Notes under the pieces: model-generated
Told to the model about the DNA's origin: nothing
Seen by the model: only the letters and a program-made list of their open reading frames with translations
Database searches by the model: none
Shown here: piece after piece, positions 60,215-64,000 of the stretch
Layout of the letters: each line of letters begins with the position of its first letter
How positions within the stretch are numbered: position 1 is the stretch's first letter
Position numbers and translations under genes: made by a program
Assembly: GCA_003133245.1 (NCBI GenBank)
Contig: PKWM01000026.1
Location: forward strand, 1 to 64,000
Origin: Rhodoferax sp.
GTDB taxonomy: Bacteria > Pseudomonadota > Gammaproteobacteria > Burkholderiales > Burkholderiaceae_C
DNA length: 64,000 nucleotides
Reading direction: 5' to 3'

Positions 60215-61276
60215 TCAAGCTCCGCTGCCTGTCGGACTGTCGGGCATGGTGACGATGATCTTGCCCTTGGCGCGACCCGATTCGAGCTTGGCCATTGCAT
60301 CGGCGATGTGCCCGAAGGGGTACACACTGTCGACAATCACCTTGACCGCAGCGGTGTCAACGAGACGCGCGAGTTCGGACAAGTCCTCGCCGCTCGGATG
60401 CATGAAGAGGTAGCGATAGCGCGCTCCATGCTGGCGGGCGCGACGCCTTAGCGAAAAGCTCGCAAGCCAAAACAGTGTCTGTAACCCCAGCCCACGCCCC
60501 AGATCCTTCGACGCCGTTTGCGGCTCAGGCATACCGGCGACGGAGACGACGGTGGCGCCCGGCCGCACAATGGCGAACGCCTGCTCAAGCGTATCGCCGC
60601 CGATGAGGTCGAATGCACCGTCGAATCCCGAGAGAACCGACGCGGGCTGCTGTTGCGTGTAGTCGATGACCGTGTCGGCGCCAAGCTGTCGCACCAGCGC
60701 TTCCCCACGGGGCGACGCGGTGGTTGCAACCTGGGCGCCAAAGTGCTTGGCGATCTGTATCGCGAAGCTGCCCACGCCACCAGCGCCACCGGAGATGAAG
60801 ATGCGCTGCCCGCTCGCGACGTGCAGTTCATCGCGCAGCGCCTGTAGCGCGGTGAGCCCAGCAAGGGGAATGGCGGCGGCCGTCGCAAAGTCAAGGCTCG
60901 CTGGTATCAAGGCCGCATGGTCTTCTTCGACGACCGCGAACTGGGCGAACGAGCCCATCCTGTCCTTGGCAACGCGCGCGAACACGCGGTCGCCAACATG
61001 AAAGCGCCGCACTTGTTCGCCACACGTGATCACCTCGCCCGCCAGTTCGTTGCCGAGCACAGCTGGCAAACGATAGCGTTGAACCAGCCGCAGGTCGCCC
61101 CGGCGCGTCTTGAAGTCCACAGGGTTCAGGCCTGCGGCGCGAACCCTGACGAGCATTTGCCTCGAGCTGGGTTCGGGCACCGGGACATCTTCCAGGGCCG
61201 CGAGTTCCGGGCCGCCGTACGCTTTCAAAACGAAAGCCTGCATCTGTTGTTGGGGCATGGCGGGCGATGGCATCAT
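60215..61276 (-). CDS. Zinc-independent MDR alcohol dehydrogenase / quinone oxidoreductase
   Basis: 353 residues. The medium-chain reductase layout is clear: N-terminal GroES-like region (AAGLNPVDFKTRRGD), then a Rossmann fold with IFISGGAGGVGSFAIQIAKH. The Cys ligands of the structural zinc are missing, so it belongs with the quinone oxidoreductases. The start is uncertain: four in-frame ATGs lie within 35 bp and no ribosome site is obvious. Confidence 0.87.
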   Translation of the reverse strand: MMPSPAMPQQQMQAFVLKAYGGPELAALEDVPVPEPSSRQMLVRVRAAGLNPVDFKTRRGDLRLVQRYRLPAVLGNELAGEVITCGEQVRRFHVGDRVFARVAKDRMGSFAQFAVVEEDHAALIPASLDFATAAAIPLAGLTALQALRDELHVASGQRIFISGGAGGVGSFAIQIAKHFGAQVATTASPRGEALVRQLGADTVIDYTQQQPASVLSGFDGAFDLIGGDTLEQAFAIVRPGATVVSVAGMPEPQTASKDLGRGLGLQTLFWLASFSLRRRARQHGARYRYLFMHPSGEDLSELARLVDTAAVKVIVDSVYPFGHIADAMAKLESGRAKGKIIVTMPDSPTGSGA

Positions 61277-61622
61277 TGGCGTGTACTTGCTACAGCCGAC
61301 GATAGCGCAGCACCTTTCGGAAATGATAGCCGAAATGCGGCTGCCATGACAGGCCGCTGATGACCGTCACCTGACACATGGTCGGAAACCATGACCGGCA
61401 TGTCAGTGGCTGCTTGCGCGCCACCGAGCCGCTGTACATGCTCTGGGCGAGCGCCGCTTTGCGCTCCTGAGCGAGTGTAGACGAGTGACTGCTTCAGGGC
61501 AGCAATTTTGGCGTCAAAAATGGTGTTTTCATTGCCGGTGCTACCGTGAATTCAGGAACGCCTTGCGGTGCGCATCAAGCCACTGACTGATACTGCCACG
61601 TGAGATACACAAGGTAGATAGC
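61277..61622. other. 346-bp gap without a recognised gene
   Basis: Between the MDR oxidoreductase and fdxB. On the minus strand a short open stretch just after fdxB reads ISRGSISQWLDAHRKAFLNSR, with helix-turn-helix character, but it has no clear start and stops after about 25 codons. No terminator or repeat was identified. Confidence 0.4.
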
Positions 61623-61949
61623 TCAAATTGCTCCAGCGGCATGCGTGTAGCATTTCTTGGGACAGATCTTTGAGCACGCAGTGCAGCCGATACACAGCTC
61701 TTTGTGTGCAATGGTCATGACTTTTTTCTCGTATTCTTCGTCGTCATCATCGTCATCATCGTCCTCGTCGCCTCCTTCAACCCGGACGTAATCACCGCCC
61801 GCATTGAGGCCAACGAGTTCCAGCACACCACGCGGGCAAATTTTGAAGCAGCGGCCGCAGCCTATGCATTTTTCCTGGTTCAGGGACTCGACGAAGGTGG
61901 GTATCCAGATTTCGCCGCCAGGAAGCGTGACGCTAAACGTGGCAGTCAT
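61623..61949 (-). CDS. fdxB: Nif-associated 2[4Fe-4S] ferredoxin FdxB
   Basis: 108 residues. Two cluster motifs: [11 protein letters not shown] followed by P near residues 28-40 and [11 protein letters not shown] with P near 86-98. Between them lies a run of eight Asp preceded and followed by other acidic residues, longer than needed for a linker. This is the ferredoxin III type found with nifX. It overlaps the DUF269 gene by 4 bp. Confidence 0.93.
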   Translation of the reverse strand: MTATFSVTLPGGEIWIPTFVESLNQEKCIGCGRCFKICPRGVLELVGLNAGGDYVRVEGGDEDDDDDDDDEEYEKKVMTIAHKELCIGCTACSKICPKKCYTHAAGAI

Positions 61950-62446
61950 GCTAAGGCTCCAAATTGTGCAACCGCAGGGTAGCTGCGAATCATCTCAATC
62001 GCCTCCTCCAGAAATTTGCCGCCAGCCTCGGCCAGCGTGGCCAGCGAAGAAAAGCCAAAACGATGCACATCGCGCAACTGCTTGTTGACCACCACCAGGC
62101 GCCCAGCGATCAAGACCATGCGGCCAAAACCTTCGTGGCTCATTTTCATCATCGACGAGACCATTTGCCCGGTCTCGCGTTCGATCGCCACGGCAATCGC
62201 GTTGTAGAAAATCTCCAGATACCACAGGGTCTCGGGGTCCGGGTCGCCCAGAATCGGCAAGGCACGCCGCTCTTCAGCGGTGTGGATGTAGGGCTTGAGC
62301 AGTTGCAGGTCGGTCTTGTTGTCCCAGGTGCCGTTGGTATCCTGTGCGCGCAGTTGCCTGATGAGCTGTTGCACAAAAGGAGTCGTGAGAAAAACCTCGT
62401 CGCTGGCGGCTTCAGCGACTGCGGCCATGCTTGCCAGTTCAGTCAC
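61946..62446 (-). CDS. NifX-associated protein (DUF269)
   Basis: 166 residues, matching the DUF269 family always found after nif[25 protein letters not shown] at the N-terminus and [18 protein letters not shown] later. Thought to help FeMo-cofactor handling; the role is not defined. Coupled to nifX by a 4-bp overlap and to fdxB by another. Confidence 0.92.
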   Translation of the reverse strand: MTELASMAAVAEAASDEVFLTTPFVQQLIRQLRAQDTNGTWDNKTDLQLLKPYIHTAEERRALPILGDPDPETLWYLEIFYNAIAVAIERETGQMVSSMMKMSHEGFGRMVLIAGRLVVVNKQLRDVHRFGFSSLATLAEAGGKFLEEAIEMIRSYPAVAQFGALA

Positions 62447-62853
62447 TGCGTCACCTCGTCTTCTTCGAAACTCGGAGCCTGTAGCGCATCCTTGGCCAAT
62501 GCCTTGCGCAGCCAGGGCGGCGGTGTGCCCTGCAACACGGTCTGCAGTTTGTCCAGAATCCCGGAAATCGATTCCGGATTGGGCACCTTGACCGGGTGAA
62601 TCTTCATCGCCACCACACGCGCTGCGCCCGAGCCACCGATGGCGGCTACGTAAAGCATGGCGCAGTCCTTGATGGCTTCGAGTTTGGGTGCGAGCTTGTC
62701 CTCGTTGCCGTCTTCCTCGAGATCGTCGCCAAAATCAAAGCGCTCGACAAAGTGATGGCCCTGGGTTGAGACATCGTAAACAGCAATGCTTTTGGCCCAG
62801 CCAAAGTGCGCGTCAACGTGCTGCTGGTCTTGCGTGGCGAAGGCGATTTTCAT
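62443..62853 (-). CDS. nifX: NifX, FeMo-cofactor carrier
   Basis: 136 residues with the dinitrogenase iron-molybdenum cofactor binding fold: [18 protein letters not shown] at the start, then [18 protein letters not shown]. NifX holds NifB-co or VK-cluster intermediates between NifB, NifEN and NifDK. Follows nifN after 20 bp. Confidence 0.95.
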   Translation of the reverse strand: MKIAFATQDQQHVDAHFGWAKSIAVYDVSTQGHHFVERFDFGDDLEEDGNEDKLAPKLEAIKDCAMLYVAAIGGSGAARVVAMKIHPVKVPNPESISGILDKLQTVLQGTPPPWLRKALAKDALQAPSFEEDEVTQ

Positions 62854-62873
62854 GAAAAGCTCCTGTGGATCTG

Positions 62874-64000
62874 TCAGGCGCTGGCGTCTGCCAGCTTGGG
62901 AGAGGTGTCAAAAACGACAACGGATTGTCTGGACCCGCCGACGCTCACCGTTGTTGCCGCGCGAAGCGCCTCGGGCGTCAAGGGCCAGTCGTTGGGATGG
63001 TGGTGTTCAATCTGTTCGATCATGAGATTGGCAATCTCGAAAATCAGGCTCATGGTGCCGCGATAGCCCACCTGGCAGCGCTGTGCATTGCCAACGCGGT
63101 CGAACACCGGAAAGCCGATCCGTAAAAGCGGCTTCTTCAGTCGCTCCGCCGCCTGGCGTCCATGCGAATGCGTAACCAATAGATCGCAATCGGCGGCGCC
63201 GCGCTCAAAATCCTCCAGGTCACCCAGAATCACCTCGTCAGCGGGTAACAGTGCATGGGCGTCCGACTTGGTTGGGCTGACGCAGCAGCGCAGTTCGGCA
63301 CCCATCTCGTGCAACAGGCTGCCAACCGCCAGCAGCAAGTCAGGTTCGGCCGCGATGGCCACCTTGACGCCACCGGTGTAGAAGTGAGCGTCGAGCATGG
63401 CGTCGAGTAACTGGCTGCGCTGGCGCCGGTATTTGGGTGATACCGGTCGACCCGAGAGCTGCGCCAGTTTTTTCAAAAAACTATCGTTCACTTCCAGTCC
63501 GGTCAGGCGGGGAAAGATTTCCAGCGGCGTGTCGGCGATGGCCAGCAGCGCCTCAGCGGCCGCTCGCGTTTGCTCACCCACACCCAATGTGCAGGCCGAC
63601 GCACCGGCTGCGCGAATCTGCTTCAGCGTGGTGCCGCCCAGGGTGGTGCCGCGCCAGTCAGGTGGAATGTGTCCGTCGAGCGAGCCGGAAATATCGGGCA
63701 GCACGATGACCGAAAGGCCAAAGGACTCGATGATTTCACGCAACTCGTCAATATCGCAGGGAGACAGATGGCTGCCCGGCAACAGAGTGACCTGACTCTG
63801 CTTGACTGGCAGCGGCTTGACCAGCGTCTTCACGATGGCGGTCACCGCATGTTTGAAACCATCTTCAAAACCGCCCACATAGTCCGGCGTCGAGACATAG
63901 ACAATCTCGGTGTCGGCCAGTTCGGGTTTGCGCTGGCGCGCCGTGACCAGGTAGCCGTCCACATCGTCGCCCTTGGTTTCAGTCAGTCCGGTGGAGCAGA
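62874..64000 (-). CDS. nifN: NifN, FeMo-cofactor scaffold subunit (partial, cut by window edge)
   Basis: The C-terminal 375 or so residues of NifN, the subunit that with NifE assembles the iron-molybdenum cofactor. The first visible residues are CSTGLTETKGDD, and the pattern STPDYVGGFEDGFKHAV with the later LPLEIFPRLTGLEVND and RIGFPVFDRVGN blocks belongs to the NifD/K/E/N superfamily. It ends at 62874 with TSPKLADASA; the 5' part lies outside the window. First of the nifN-nifX-DUF269-fdxB run. Confidence 0.93.
   Translation of the reverse strand, partial: CSTGLTETKGDDVDGYLVTARQRKPELADTEIVYVSTPDYVGGFEDGFKHAVTAIVKTLVKPLPVKQSQVTLLPGSHLSPCDIDELREIIESFGLSVIVLPDISGSLDGHIPPDWRGTTLGGTTLKQIRAAGASACTLGVGEQTRAAAEALLAIADTPLEIFPRLTGLEVNDSFLKKLAQLSGRPVSPKYRRQRSQLLDAMLDAHFYTGGVKVAIAAEPDLLLAVGSLLHEMGAELRCCVSPTKSDAHALLPADEVILGDLEDFERGAADCDLLVTHSHGRQAAERLKKPLLRIGFPVFDRVGNAQRCQVGYRGTMSLIFEIANLMIEQIEHHHPNDWPLTPEALRAATTVSVGGSRQSVVVFDTSPKLADASA

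Noticed and set aside
61540-61622. Helix-turn-helix-like peptide downstream of fdxB on the minus strand
   Set aside because: About 25 codons, without a start codon or ribosome site, and not continued in any frame with confidence.

Overview
The window looks like a chromosomal segment of a GC-rich betaproteobacterium of the Burkholderiales, most likely Comamonadaceae close to Rhodoferax or Polaromonas. This is inferred from a hyp/hox layout like that of Cupriavidus, a protocatechuate 4,5-cleavage cluster ordered like the pmd genes of Comamonas, and a nif gene tail at the right edge. The exact species cannot be fixed from the sequence alone. No rRNA, tRNA, CRISPR array or intact insertion sequence was recognised.

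Layout. (1) 34-12351, plus strand: maturation and H2 sensing for a [NiFe] hydrogenase: hypC-hypD-hypE-hoxX-hoxA, then hoxV-hoxB-hoxC-hoxJ. The run is interrupted by two minus-strand envelope genes, a small exported protein and a CsgG-like protein. (2) 12643-16863: a CHRD lipoprotein, asnS, and a hemerythrin / DUF2249 / polytopic membrane protein operon of the type seen beside NO and denitrification genes. (3) 16903-24615, minus strand: a livHMGFK-type ABC importer followed by a secreted lipase-like hydrolase and an acyl-CoA synthetase, probably one uptake-and-activation unit. (4) 24754-27751, minus strand: class III anaerobic ribonucleotide reductase. The catalytic NrdD ends before the glycyl-radical segment, which lies on its own 65-residue gene next to nrdG. 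A pair of NrdR-type boxes sits upstream. (5) 27994-35627: a type I restriction locus (an SDR-HsdM chimera, HsdS, HsdR) with an MqsR/MqsA toxin-antitoxin pair and a Fic protein between hsdS and hsdR.

(6) 35654-39476: moaC, a BepA-like M48 protease, and small envelope and membrane proteins. (7) 39581-43111: a TPP riboswitch with an intrinsic terminator controls a TonB-dependent receptor, a PnuC-family transporter and a NadR-like P-loop kinase. The riboswitch makes this a thiamine uptake and salvage operon although the proteins resemble nicotinamide riboside genes. (8) 43355-52032: a LysR regulator divergent from pobA and a complete protocatechuate 4,5-cleavage pathway (ligU, J, K, I, A, B, C), converting 4-hydroxybenzoate to pyruvate and oxaloacetate. 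A decayed YafQ-type toxin gene follows. (9) 52392-61276: an SDR reductase, yaeQ, purB, a glutathione S-transferase, a heptose-1-phosphate adenylyltransferase, an O-antigen ligase/PglL-like protein, a NodIJ-like ABC exporter and an MDR oxidoreductase. (10) 61623-64000, minus strand: nifN (cut by the window edge), nifX, a DUF269 nifX-associated gene and fdxB.

Dispersed palindromic elements recur. One lies between the two nrdD pieces, a related one supplies the last codons and stop of the PnuC-family gene, and a 101-bp inverted-repeat element sits in frame inside the O-antigen ligase gene. Strongest observations: the thiamine operon with an unassigned kinase, the split glycyl-radical reductase, and the rearranged restriction/toxin island.
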